Virus record (IMG/VR): IMGVR_UViG_3300042924_004277
Location: 1 to 22,385 of that record
DNA length: 22,385 nt
Direction: 5' to 3' (one strand)
Source of the DNA: a virus
The position numbers and the translations under genes were made by a program. Of this stretch, positions 7,765-14,170 are shown in pieces. The notes under the pieces were generated by a model, which worked only from the letters and a program-made list of their open reading frames with translations, searched no databases and was not told where the DNA came from. How positions within the stretch are numbered: the first letter of the stretch is position 1; each line of letters opens with the position of its first letter.

Positions 7765-8357
7765 GCAATGAAGGTCTTCAACGTACATCCAACCGACGAG
7801 AAGGCATTGAGCTAATCACAAGTTCAGATCTGATCATTGCTGCAAACGAACTGATGGGTGGCATCACACTAGACGTCGCCAGTTCCAAAGTCGCAAATGA
7901 GTATGTCGGTGCCGAAAACTTTTACACACCAGCGGATGATGGGCTGAATGCACAGCAGTGGTACGGCAAGGCTTACTTGTTTCCACCAGCGGGTATGTAC
8001 TTCTGGGATAAGAAGAATGGACGCTGGAAAAAAACAAGGGCTTCTGCGGTGTCGTTGACATCGTCCCATGCCGTATGGTTTCGGCGGATGTACCATGCCT
8101 GGATCTCTGGTGAAATAGAGCAAGGTCTATATTTCAGCAACTGTCCTGACATGATTCGTTACGAGCCTAAAATCTTTAGCTTTCCGATGTGCATCTTGCG
8201 TACACGACCCGTGTTGCAGGAGTATGACGGAAAGAAGTTTTCGCGCCGCCAGACGTGCACTTCTTTTGTCGTCTACTTACCCCCCACCGATTTAACGGAT
8301 GACGCTACCCAGCGTTTTAAGGATATCTACGAAGATCGTGGGCATATTCTCATCTGA
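7761..8357 (+). CDS. Dam-like phage adenine methyltransferase homologue, altered active site
   Basis: A 198-aa protein resembling the phage N-6-adenine-methyltransferase (Dam) family. Residues about 34-70 (GITLDVASSKVAN...AENFYTPADDGL...QQWYGKAYL) fit the family's DVAAS...DGL..W.G pattern. Later residues (SSHAVWFRRMYHAW..., CTSFVVYLPP) fit its C-terminal half. The family would have an NPPY-type catalytic motif after the W-G; here the same place reads FPPAGMYF (about 74-81). The central Asn/Asp and the aromatic residue are therefore missing, and about 15 extra residues follow. It may be catalytically inactive or use another motif. It is coupled by ATGA to the upstream gene and is 33 nt before dcd. 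Family assignment is moderate. Confidence 0.6.
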   Translation: MSNEGLQRTSNRREGIELITSSDLIIAANELMGGITLDVASSKVANEYVGAENFYTPADDGLNAQQWYGKAYLFPPAGMYFWDKKNGRWKKTRASAVSLTSSHAVWFRRMYHAWISGEIEQGLYFSNCPDMIRYEPKIFSFPMCILRTRPVLQEYDGKKFSRRQTCTSFVVYLPPTDLTDDATQRFKDIYEDRGHILI

Positions 8358-8363
8358 TCTCTG

Positions 8364-8387
8364 TATACTGAAGGACGATTACAAGGA
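8364..8387 (+). promoter_or_regulatory. -10-like TATACT and Shine-Dalgarno of dcd
   Basis: TATACT (8364-8369) is 21 nt before the dcd ATG, and AAGGA (8383-8387) is 3 nt before it. No -35 box is obvious near 8341-8346. dcd may thus be transcribed separately from the upstream coupled genes. Confidence 0.45.
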
Positions 8388-8390
8388 TCT

Positions 8391-8978
8391 ATGAGCGTCC
8401 TGGCCGATTGGGAAATCAAAAAACTTGCTGAAGAAGAGGAGATGATCGCTCCTTTTGTTGATCACCTGGTCAGCAAAGAAGATGGTCGCAAGCTCCTGAG
8501 CTACGGTCTCAGCTCATACGGCTACGACATTCGTCTATCCCCTTCCCAATGCCTGATTTTTGGCAAGGTACAAGCTGGGGATTGTGATCCAAAGGACTTT
8601 GATCCTGATATTCTGAAGCCTGCTGATCTCCTGGAGGATGAGCGGGGTCAATACTTCTTGCTGCCTCCGTACGGATACTGCCTTGGTGTTGCGCAAGAAC
8701 GACTAAAGCTTCCCAGGGATATCACTGTCGTGGCAGTAGGTAAATCAACTTATGCACGCTCAGGTATCCTGGTCAACATTACGCCTGCCGAAAGTGGATG
8801 GGAGGGTTACCTGACGCTGGAAATCAGTAATTGCACTGCACTCTTCAATCGCATCTATGCAAATGAAGGGATCACGCAACTGCTGTTCTATCGGGGCAAC
8901 CCCTGTCATACCACGTATCAAGACCGGAAGGGCAAGTACCAAGACCAGCCTAATAATGTGGTCTTTTCTCAGGTTTAA
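8391..8978 (+). CDS. dcd: dCTP deaminase
   Basis: A 195-aa enzyme converting dCTP to dUTP and ammonia, feeding dTMP synthesis for phage DNA. Length matches bacterial Dcd (about 190 aa). Family motifs are clear: LLSYGLSSYGYDIRLS (37-50), GKSTYAR (117-123, with the substrate-binding Ser/Arg), and the core SGWEGYLTLEISN (135-147) with the likely catalytic Glu144. IYANEGITQLLFYRG (155-169) follows. Trimeric, cytoplasmic action is known for the family. Whether it is monofunctional or bifunctional (dCTP deaminase/dUTPase) cannot be told. The start has AAGGA 3 nt upstream. Its TAA overlaps the stop of the convergent gene in the palindrome TTAA (8975-8978). Confidence 0.93.
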   Translation: MSVLADWEIKKLAEEEEMIAPFVDHLVSKEDGRKLLSYGLSSYGYDIRLSPSQCLIFGKVQAGDCDPKDFDPDILKPADLLEDERGQYFLLPPYGYCLGVAQERLKLPRDITVVAVGKSTYARSGILVNITPAESGWEGYLTLEISNCTALFNRIYANEGITQLLFYRGNPCHTTYQDRKGKYQDQPNNVVFSQV

Positions 8979-9301
8979 CCGAAGGGTTTACCAAACTGCT
9001 CTTTAGGTTTACGGGCGTAGCCAACGGAGCCGGCACGCCCACCTGAATCTCCTGCGGTTGCGCTCGTTGGTTCACGAACTAAAGCACGTTTCTGGTACTC
9101 ACCAGCACTACGGGCAGCTCGCATAAATTTAGCAACTCGATTTTGATTGCTGTTGACAGAAGCCGCTGCACGCCTATCACCAGCATCTACTCGACGCATG
9201 TCTGTGTCATAGGCCTGCTCAGGACGCAAGTCTGAAACTTCAGCTCCAGAGGTACCAGAGTTGATACCTGGGTCGTATGTAGGTCTAAATCTGTTGGCCA
9301 T
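8975..9301 (-). CDS. Hypothetical Arg/Gly-rich protein, 108 aa
   Basis: Convergent with dcd, sharing the stop palindrome TTAA. The start was placed at the ATG at 9301 (MANRFRPTYDPG...) rather than an in-frame TTG at 9328. The protein is polar and probably disordered in large part. The N-terminal part holds PGINSGTSGAEVSDLRP, the middle is Arg/Ala/Asn-rich (DRRAAASVNSNQNRVAKFMR), and the end is Gly/Lys-rich (GYARKPKEQFGKPFG). It has no cysteine, no membrane segment and no known motif. Composition is like small basic virion or scaffold-associated proteins, but this is a guess. Confidence 0.55.
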   Translation of the reverse strand: MANRFRPTYDPGINSGTSGAEVSDLRPEQAYDTDMRRVDAGDRRAAASVNSNQNRVAKFMRAARSAGEYQKRALVREPTSATAGDSGGRAGSVGYARKPKEQFGKPFG

Positions 9302-9339
9302 ATTAACATTGTAGAAGCAGTGAATCAATTAATCCCGTG

Positions 9340-9681
9340 ATGCATTCCGCCGCAAGCTTCCTCGACGCATTTGTGCAGGATGAAGTCAAATGTCGTTGTT
9401 TAGATGAAGAAGATTTTGGTGCACCCCTGGACAACACAGAGAACGACGTTCCGCTGTACGATATGTACAATCGCGGTTTAGTTGCATGCGAACAGGGTCT
9501 CGAAAGGAATCCGTTGAATCTCGAGGGGGCACGTCCTGGAATGACGGGCTACATCCCTTCGATGGAACAGGGCTTGGCAATGGGAGCCTCACCGAAGCCC
9601 AAGGCTCTAGTACTGGAGCTGGAGGAACCGGACGAGGAGGAGCAGATGCTGTCCGCAAAACGTCGTGGTTTGATCCGATAA
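9340..9681 (+). CDS. Hypothetical acidic protein, 113 aa
   Basis: It starts at ATG 9340 (or the adjacent GTG at 9337). The N-terminal part (MHSAASFLDAFVQDEVKCRCLDEEDFG...) contains a Cys-Arg-Cys, and the C-terminal part has a strongly acidic run (LELEEPDEEEQM) followed by a basic end (KRRGLIR). The family was not recognised. The gap to the following DUF3310 gene is 32 nt. A long open frame in the -1 register overlaps its 3' half and runs into DUF3310. No classical slippery heptamer was found in the overlap, so two separate genes are preferred. Confidence 0.55.
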   Translation: MHSAASFLDAFVQDEVKCRCLDEEDFGAPLDNTENDVPLYDMYNRGLVACEQGLERNPLNLEGARPGMTGYIPSMEQGLAMGASPKPKALVLELEEPDEEEQMLSAKRRGLIR

Positions 9682-9713
9682 AAGTTGATCCTGTACCAGA
9701 GAACCAGCCTGCG

Positions 9714-10001
9714 ATGGAATGTAAGGATGGCGTCTGCCCGGTACCTTGGGCAGTTAAAGAAGAAGCTCCTGTTGTGCTTCCGGATGTAATAAACCACCCT
9801 CCGCATTACACGGAGGGCGAGATTGAATGTATTGAAGCGATTGAAGCCGGTTTAACGCTGGAAGAATTTCGTGGTTACTGCAAGGGTAACGTGATGAAAT
9901 ATAACTGGCGGGAGCGCCATAAAGGCGGAACCGAATCCCTGAAAAAAGCGCTGTGGTATCTGGAGCGCCTTATTCAACTTGATGAAGCTCAGAAGGGCTG
10001 A
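9714..10001 (+). CDS. DUF3310 protein (T7 gp1.7-like nucleotide kinase family)
   Basis: A 95-aa protein with a near-complete DUF3310 domain at about residues 22-90: INHPPHYTEG, EIECIEAIEAGL, FRGYCKGNVMKYNWRER, HKGG and LKKALWYLERLI. The family includes T7 gp1.7, a nucleotide kinase acting on dGMP and dTMP; many members are untested, so activity here is inferred. The N-terminus has three Cys/His-poor segments with CKDGVC (residues about 3-8). Start ATG 9714 is chosen as the only ATG after the previous gene ends, though the frame is open further upstream to before 9486. The 3' end overlaps the convergent NblA-like gene by 13 bp. With dcd nearby, a nucleotide-supply role fits. Confidence 0.82.
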   Translation: MECKDGVCPVPWAVKEEAPVVLPDVINHPPHYTEGEIECIEAIEAGLTLEEFRGYCKGNVMKYNWRERHKGGTESLKKALWYLERLIQLDEAQKG

Positions 10002-10294
10002 GTCTCATCTTCATCATCGTCGTACTCGTCGTCATCCATACAGGCGGCGGCGAGTTCGGCTAATTCCAGATCGGTGGGATGATCCCAGTCGATCTCAATG
10101 TTCTCGGACGCCATGATGTCTTTGATGGCGTGCCATTCCATCATGCGTTGATGGTAGAGGCTGAGCAGGGCGTAACGCAGTTCCTCCCAAGTCATCTCTT
10201 GGGATTGAAGCTCTGCTTTACGCATGGAAAACTGGAGTTCCAGGGGGAGTTCAAATTCCCGTGGCTCAACTGAACGCTCCATTCCACTCTGCAT
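9989..10294 (-). CDS. nblA: NblA-like phycobilisome degradation protein with acidic tail
   Basis: A 101-aa protein whose residues about 15-62 resemble NblA, the small adaptor that delivers phycobilisome rods to Clp protease in cyanobacteria. The pattern LPLELQFSMRKAE...MTWEELRYALLSLYHQRMMEWHAI corresponds to the NblA pattern LxLEQQFSLR...MSxExAQxxLxxLYxQMMxR. Cyanobacterial NblA is about 60 aa. Here a 35-40-residue C-terminal extension is added, ending in a dense acidic run (CMDDDEYDDDEDE). Phage-borne nblA is known, for example in Microcystis phages. The start is ATG 10294, or ATG 10282 (MERSVEPREF...). TAGAAT lies upstream at 10310-10315. An unrelated small helical protein cannot be excluded. 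Confidence 0.65.
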   Translation of the reverse strand: MQSGMERSVEPREFELPLELQFSMRKAELQSQEMTWEELRYALLSLYHQRMMEWHAIKDIMASENIEIDWDHPTDLELAELAAACMDDDEYDDDEDETQPF

Positions 10295-10309
10295 TTGCTC
10301 GTTGCAATT

Positions 10310-10315
10310 ATTCTA
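10310..10315 (-). promoter_or_regulatory. -10-like TAGAAT before the NblA-like gene
   Basis: TAGAAT matches 5 of 6 consensus positions. It is 15 nt before the first ATG (10294) and 27 nt before the second (10282). The second distance fits the spacing seen at other genes and favours the inner start weakly. Confidence 0.35.
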
Positions 10316-10318
10316 ATC

Positions 10319-10978
10319 CTAGCTAGTGAATAGCAAATCAAGTTCCTGGTCTGGGAAATCGCCCCACTTGTTTTCATTCACACGAAAGGCATTGGCAAAC
10401 TCTGACAGGATGTAAGGACTGATGCGTTCTTCCAGTTGACGAACTGCACGTACCTCATGGGGAGCAGCACTGTAGTTGCGGAAGGCTGTCAGAAGCACTT
10501 CAGTGGAGGACCAGGGATTGGCATCGACCTCTTGGAGGAACAAGTTAATCTCTTCCCTGCGGCGATCCAGAAGGCCACCAATGACGTTGTGCTCCTCATC
10601 ACAGATCCAATGGCCCATCTCTTGCGTAGCACCACAGAAGTCTTCCGCTTCAATGCGGTCGATGACGTGGCTGTACAGGAAAGGATCCCAGCCGACCGAA
10701 TGGATGAATGAGATTAGGGCCTGGCGCATGCTGTTGTCCAGGCCAAGGTTGAGCTTGGCTAGCTGGTTGTCAATGACATTGATCTCGTGGAAGAGGTATT
10801 CAAGGGCCTTCTCACGAGTACAGCATTGGCCACGCTTGACGGGAGAACCATCGGGATAGAACTGAGTTCCAAACCCGATGGTGTAGGGATCTTGACCAGT
10901 TGTCGGATCTGGGTATGCTTTTTCGCTATACCCTTCGTATTTGCGGATTAGGTTAACCGCATGCGAAAGATCCGACAT
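10319..10978 (-). CDS. Phage lysozyme, GH24 type
   Basis: A 219-aa muramidase. The N-terminal ~160 residues fit T4/P22-type GH24 lysozymes: LIRKYEGYSEKAYPD holds the likely catalytic Glu15 and Asp24, and DPYTIGFGTQF the Thr33 of the E-D-T triad. Between Asp24 and Thr33 are extra residues (PTTGQDP). SMRQALISFIHSVGWDPF is the conserved helix, and GLLDRRREEINLF the usual GGLxxRRxxE motif. About 60 residues after this (from roughly WSSTEVLLTAF) form an extra C-terminal domain that was not recognised, perhaps binding cell wall. No signal peptide is visible. The ATG at 10978 is preferred; an upstream in-frame ATG at 11008 would put a strong hairpin inside the coding region. Confidence 0.88.
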   Translation of the reverse strand: MSDLSHAVNLIRKYEGYSEKAYPDPTTGQDPYTIGFGTQFYPDGSPVKRGQCCTREKALEYLFHEINVIDNQLAKLNLGLDNSMRQALISFIHSVGWDPFLYSHVIDRIEAEDFCGATQEMGHWICDEEHNVIGGLLDRRREEINLFLQEVDANPWSSTEVLLTAFRNYSAAPHEVRAVRQLEERISPYILSEFANAFRVNENKWGDFPDQELDLLFTS

Positions 10979-11005
10979 AGGAGTACAACAAGTACTCCTA
11001 ATATA
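10978..11005 (-). promoter_or_regulatory. -10 hexamer and start-codon hairpin of lysozyme
   Basis: TATATT (11000-11005) is 21 nt before the ATG. Starting at its last T, a perfect 9-bp stem (11000-10992 with 10986-10978) and 5-nt loop TTGTT (10991-10987) reach exactly to the A of AUG. The upstream arm contains the only Shine-Dalgarno-like AGGAG. On readthrough RNA this would bury both AGGAG and the AUG edge. RNA started about 7 nt after the hexamer would lack most of the upstream arm. The promoter and the control mechanism are inferred; the inverted repeat is directly visible. Confidence 0.6.
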
Positions 11006-11013
11006 CATAAATT

Positions 11014-11139
11014 TTACTTACCTTGGCCCCTTAGCTTTTTTTTGCCTCGGCGTTGAGGACGACTGTTTTGGCCTTGGCCAATGGAAGTGGTCTTGGGTTT
11101 GCCTTCAATGTGAAGTGTGTTGGACTTGGGTTTTGCCAT
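11014..11139 (-). CDS. Tiny basic protein, 41 aa
   Basis: ATG at 11139 to TAA at 11014. The protein begins MAKPKSNTLHIEGKPKTTSIG and ends KKKLRGQGK, with Arg/Lys making a large share. It resembles tiny basic proteins seen in marine phages and pelagiphages with a KTSIGxG...RP...K...RGQGK pattern (memory-based, not tested). It could bind nucleic acid inside the head or act in packaging, which is speculative. TAGGAT (11163-11168) is 23 nt upstream of the ATG. It sits between another small basic gene and the lysozyme. Confidence 0.7.
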   Translation of the reverse strand: MAKPKSNTLHIEGKPKTTSIGQGQNSRPQRRGKKKLRGQGK

Positions 11140-11165
11140 GCTGGTAACGAAGCGGCAGACAAATC

Positions 11166-11384
11166 CTACCAGGCTTTACAGGACCAGTAGCCAGCCGTAA
11201 GCTTGCTTTTAGGTTCGTCACAATTATGACGGGCACGGAAATTCTTGCGTCGCTCGGGATTGTCGCGTTTAATTTCCATGTTGGCGTCACCAAAGCGGAC
11301 TATTTTTTCTTGACCGTTTTCACAAGCTTTCACAACAGATTTTTTCCCGCCCTGTACGTCACGTCTTGGCTTGTTACAAGGCAT
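11166..11384 (-). CDS. Small Lys/Arg-rich conserved phage protein, 72 aa
   Basis: The pattern MPCNKPRRD...KKSVVKACENGQEKIVRFG...RRKNFRARHNCDEPKSKLTAGYWSCKAW resembles a small family common in marine phages (MPCNKPxR...VVxACxxGKxKxIRFGxQG...RRxSFxARHxxN...KxSAAYWAxKxxW), recalled from memory. A basic fold with paired Cys (in MPCNK, KACE, HNCD, WSCK) suggests a compact, possibly metal-binding or nucleic-acid-binding protein. The ATG at 11384 is preferred because AAAGGA lies 4 nt upstream; an in-frame ATG at 11438 would add 18 Lys/Ala-rich residues and has no Shine-Dalgarno. Function is unknown; similar proteins are often near structural genes. Confidence 0.75.
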   Translation of the reverse strand: MPCNKPRRDVQGGKKSVVKACENGQEKIVRFGDANMEIKRDNPERRKNFRARHNCDEPKSKLTAGYWSCKAW

Positions 11385-11444
11385 TGAATCCTTTACAATC
11401 TTGGAGGCTTTTGCTGCTTTTTTATGTTTATCTGACATGTGTTA

Positions 11445-13682
11445 TCAACTGAAGAAAGAACCAAAGCTACCAAGGAAATCTTGAGCAGACGGAAGCCTGC
11501 TAGATGTTGTACTGTTACTTCCTATTTTAAAGTATGAGGGCGCACCTTCATCCTTTTCATCGGTAAAGATACTGAAATAACTTTTCTTCGTAGGTAGCTC
11601 AGGTTTTTTTGCACTGCTGTCCTCAAACATGTTACCAATAGATGCCATAGCTGCAAATGGATCGGACATATCAGGCATGGAGAAGCCAAACAAACCTTGC
11701 ATCCCTCCTTTGGTAGATACTGTACCGTCTACTTTGCCAAGATTTTTGTCTTCATCTGTAGCATCAGGAAAGAAATCACGATAGAACTCGGATTCTGTTC
11801 CGGTGTAACCGGCTTTTTTAAAAATACCAAAGAGTGCTGTACCGCCGGCAGGGGCTCTTGGTTTTTCATCTGTATCTCGTTGAATATAACCAGCTCCCAA
11901 TTCCTCCTGTGTTGGTTTAATTTGTTGCTCATTAAGTAGACGAATCTTTTCTCGTATTTCAGAAGCAGGTTCTGTCCTTAAAAATTCAGAAAGATAAGAT
12001 TTAACTTGTTCAGCAGGCGTTTCATTAGGATCCAAGCCAACACCTTTTAGCTGTGTCAGATATTCCTCTGGCAGATCTTTTATATTCAATTTGTCAACAA
12101 GTTCTTGTGTTTTTGTTTCTGCAGAAACAAAATCCAAGAAAACTGGATTGCTGTATGAAGCTTTTTCATTTTGTAACGCTGCTGCTAGATCCTTTTGAAT
12201 AAAAGACGCAAGATCATCTCTTGTATAAGAATCGGCAACTGGATCATATCCTTTTGGCTTACCAATTATTTCGTAATGTAACCTTGCGAAATCATCTTTA
12301 TTGTTGATGTCAAGTCCATATTCATATGCCCATTGCGCCCAAGTTTTTCCATCTTTTACTGCATCTGCAGAAGCTCTATTTTCCCAATCGTTGTTAACGC
12401 TCTCTTTTTGTTGAGAATATAGAGTTGATTTTTTAGTGTCATCAGTGCCACTAAGTAGCTCAGGGTTTAGATAAAATTTGGGATCAAAAGCTTTGCTTGT
12501 TGTTTTTGTTGCAAGATCACTTAAATAGTTATTGGCCTGGTTGTTGGCAAAATCTTTTAATGCACTTGACGCAAGCTGAGTCTGTAAAACGTTTTGATTG
12601 TCTTCTTCTACATCCATGTAGCTTACAAATTCTGCAATCGATTTCGAAGTGTCAAAACGTGGTTTCAAGTAATCGTTGATAAATTTGTTTGCAAACTCTT
12701 GTTCAATCTTGTATGTTGTTGCCGCCTCTTTTGGATCTTGAATTTCTTGCATATTGCGATAACGCTCAGCAAGTGTTTCGTCAAACCACTTCTGCCAATT
12801 GTATTTAATTGAGGATCCAGTGCCAAAACTTTTTTCAAGTGCTTTGGAAAGGCCTTGGCCAAAACTTGTAAAACCGCCGCTGCCTAAATCACCAAGGATT
12901 GAATTCTTGATGTCTTGCTTAAAGCCGTTAACATCAGGCATGCCCATTCCCTGGAGCATGGAACTTATTTGCTCTTCTTTGATCGTTTTTGCGTACTTAT
13001 CTAAAGTTTGTTTAAGTACATCAGAGGAAAGGGCGCCAAAGGTCTGCTCTCCTTGACGATCAACGTAATCTTGCGTAGACAACTCAACCAACGAAGTCGG
13101 TTGTTCCGCAGAGGTACCAAATAAAGTCTCTCGTAGGATTTGACGTTCTCTATCTGTAGGTGGTCGAAGAGTCTCCGTGTACTCTGTAAGCTGCCTTTGT
13201 TTACCGGGCAAACCTGCTGGAGAACCAACAAAGCTATAATCCGCGTGAAGATAACTATCTAGATCAGGGTATTGCTTGGTAATATCAACATCTGCGATCT
13301 TTTGCCCTGCAAAGGTAACTGCTTTGCTTGCTTCTTTCCAGGTTTTAGCTTTATCCGGAACTAAACCGGCATAAAACTTTGCGTCAAATTCAGCAAGGTT
13401 TTTACCTTGTTTAGTTGAGTCCCAGGGCTTAATGCCTGCTGCTTTTTCATAAAAGGACTCAATAGTACCAATTGTATCCGCATCAATAACATCTTTGGCA
13501 ACAACGCCTTTGCTTTGAAGATCTTTATCAATACCCTCCATCAATGTTTTATAGCTTCCTGCCGATCCTTGAAAAGCGTTTAAACGCGCAGCAATAAGCT
13601 CCGCTGCTTCTTTTTCTTCAGAAGAAACATCTTCTGCAAGAGTAGGTGTTAAACGCCCATTGGATACAGTGAAACGAATCAT
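11445..13682 (-). CDS. Large hypothetical virion protein, 745 aa
   Basis: A long, mostly helical, charged protein with no signal peptide or membrane segment. Two segments resemble each other: EFDAKFYAGL near residue 98 and AFDPKFYLNPELL near residue 400. Each is followed by a helical stretch with KTW and ending in a tyrosine-rich D-L/Y motif, hinting at internally repeated structural domains. The C-terminal ~120 residues are Asp/Ser/Pro-rich (DEDKNLGKVDG, FSMPDMSDPFAAMASI, SSRLPSAQDFLG). Large proteins of this kind between head/tail genes are often internal virion or tail proteins, which is the inference here; no enzyme motif was recognised. The start overlaps the HNH stop by 4 nt (ATGA), so the two genes are coupled. 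Confidence 0.75.
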   Translation of the reverse strand: MIRFTVSNGRLTPTLAEDVSSEEKEAAELIAARLNAFQGSAGSYKTLMEGIDKDLQSKGVVAKDVIDADTIGTIESFYEKAAGIKPWDSTKQGKNLAEFDAKFYAGLVPDKAKTWKEASKAVTFAGQKIADVDITKQYPDLDSYLHADYSFVGSPAGLPGKQRQLTEYTETLRPPTDRERQILRETLFGTSAEQPTSLVELSTQDYVDRQGEQTFGALSSDVLKQTLDKYAKTIKEEQISSMLQGMGMPDVNGFKQDIKNSILGDLGSGGFTSFGQGLSKALEKSFGTGSSIKYNWQKWFDETLAERYRNMQEIQDPKEAATTYKIEQEFANKFINDYLKPRFDTSKSIAEFVSYMDVEEDNQNVLQTQLASSALKDFANNQANNYLSDLATKTTSKAFDPKFYLNPELLSGTDDTKKSTLYSQQKESVNNDWENRASADAVKDGKTWAQWAYEYGLDINNKDDFARLHYEIIGKPKGYDPVADSYTRDDLASFIQKDLAAALQNEKASYSNPVFLDFVSAETKTQELVDKLNIKDLPEEYLTQLKGVGLDPNETPAEQVKSYLSEFLRTEPASEIREKIRLLNEQQIKPTQEELGAGYIQRDTDEKPRAPAGGTALFGIFKKAGYTGTESEFYRDFFPDATDEDKNLGKVDGTVSTKGGMQGLFGFSMPDMSDPFAAMASIGNMFEDSSAKKPELPTKKSYFSIFTDEKDEGAPSYFKIGSNSTTSSRLPSAQDFLGSFGSFFS

Positions 13683-14035
13683 GATGCTGCTTTATATTCT
13701 TGCATGTCAATTAAGTTTACATGCCCTGGTTGCATCCAAGCTTTTATTGCATCTAACCTAACCTGTTCAAAAAAGTCTTGTTGTTTGTACCAGGTTTCCA
13801 TGGGAGACGACGCTTTGTTTGCGTTGCAACGGCAGCAAGCTGGGATCAAGTTATGTCGATTAGAACACCCTGATTTAAACCGTGGGATTACGTGGTCAAG
13901 GCTAGTGGCAGTATTGCCGCAATAACCACATTTGTAATCCCAAGCTTGGTATATACTTTCTCTGAAACGTTTCTTGGCAAGTTTTGGAGTTATTTCAACT
14001 AGCAGGGCGAGAGGCTCGTGCTGGCTGCAAAACAT
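13679..14035 (-). CDS. HNH endonuclease
   Basis: A 118-aa protein with a clear HNH fold at residues about 34-80: YKCGYCGN (first Cys pair), SLDHVIPRFKSG (Asp47-His48), RHNLIPACCRCNANK (Asn62, second Cys pair, final Asn/Lys). The two CxxC pairs bind structural Zn, and the D-H/N/N residues coordinate the catalytic metal. It is probably a DNA-nicking or cutting enzyme, either a packaging-type HNH or a free-standing homing nuclease. The ATG at 14035 was chosen over a TTG at 14044. It is coupled to the 745-aa gene by an ATGA overlap. TAAAAT lies 22 nt upstream. Its site between virion genes rather than beside terminase (none in view) fits a homing gene. Confidence 0.85.
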   Translation of the reverse strand: MFCSQHEPLALLVEITPKLAKKRFRESIYQAWDYKCGYCGNTATSLDHVIPRFKSGCSNRHNLIPACCRCNANKASSPMETWYKQQDFFEQVRLDAIKAWMQPGHVNLIDMQEYKAAS

Positions 14036-14057
14036 GCTCTTCAATTGCCGTTAATTC

Positions 14058-14063
14058 ATTTTA
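14058..14063 (-). promoter_or_regulatory. -10-like TAAAAT before the HNH gene
   Basis: TAAAAT, 5 of 6 match, lies 22 nt before the ATG at 14035, in the gap between divergent genes. No -35 element is evident. The same gap carries the promoter of the plus-strand HTH gene. Confidence 0.4.
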
Positions 14064-14118
14064 AGTTGTCCACACTGTTACAGCTTTGCGAGTAAAGATA
14101 AATTTTAAATAAAGACCC

Positions 14119-14146
14119 TTGACTCCGCGCCAATCTTGTGTATGGT
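14119..14146 (+). promoter_or_regulatory. Sigma-70-like promoter of the HTH gene
   Basis: TTGACT (14119-14124) and TATGGT (14141-14146) are separated by 16 nt, and TATGGT is 24 nt before the ATG at 14171. This is the only site in the window with a good -35 and -10 together, and suggests recognition by host RNA polymerase. It also decides the start: a GTG at 14138 would lie inside the promoter. Confidence 0.6.
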
Positions 14147-14170
14147 AAGAAGGTTGCTACTACCGCCTGC

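Noticed and set aside
10978-11005. Inverted repeat considered as a DNA operator shared with the HhH gene
   Set aside because: The two palindromes have the same geometry but unrelated sequences, which does not suit one common repressor; a gene-specific operator remains possible.
11166-11438. Longer start (ATG 11438) for the 72-aa basic protein
   Set aside because: No ribosome site is present there, while ATG 11384 has AAAGGA at 4 nt and matches the remembered family start. Not excluded completely.
14138-14170. GTG start extending the small HTH protein by 11 residues
   Set aside because: It overlaps the -10 box of the only good sigma-70-like promoter, so it would not be in the transcript.
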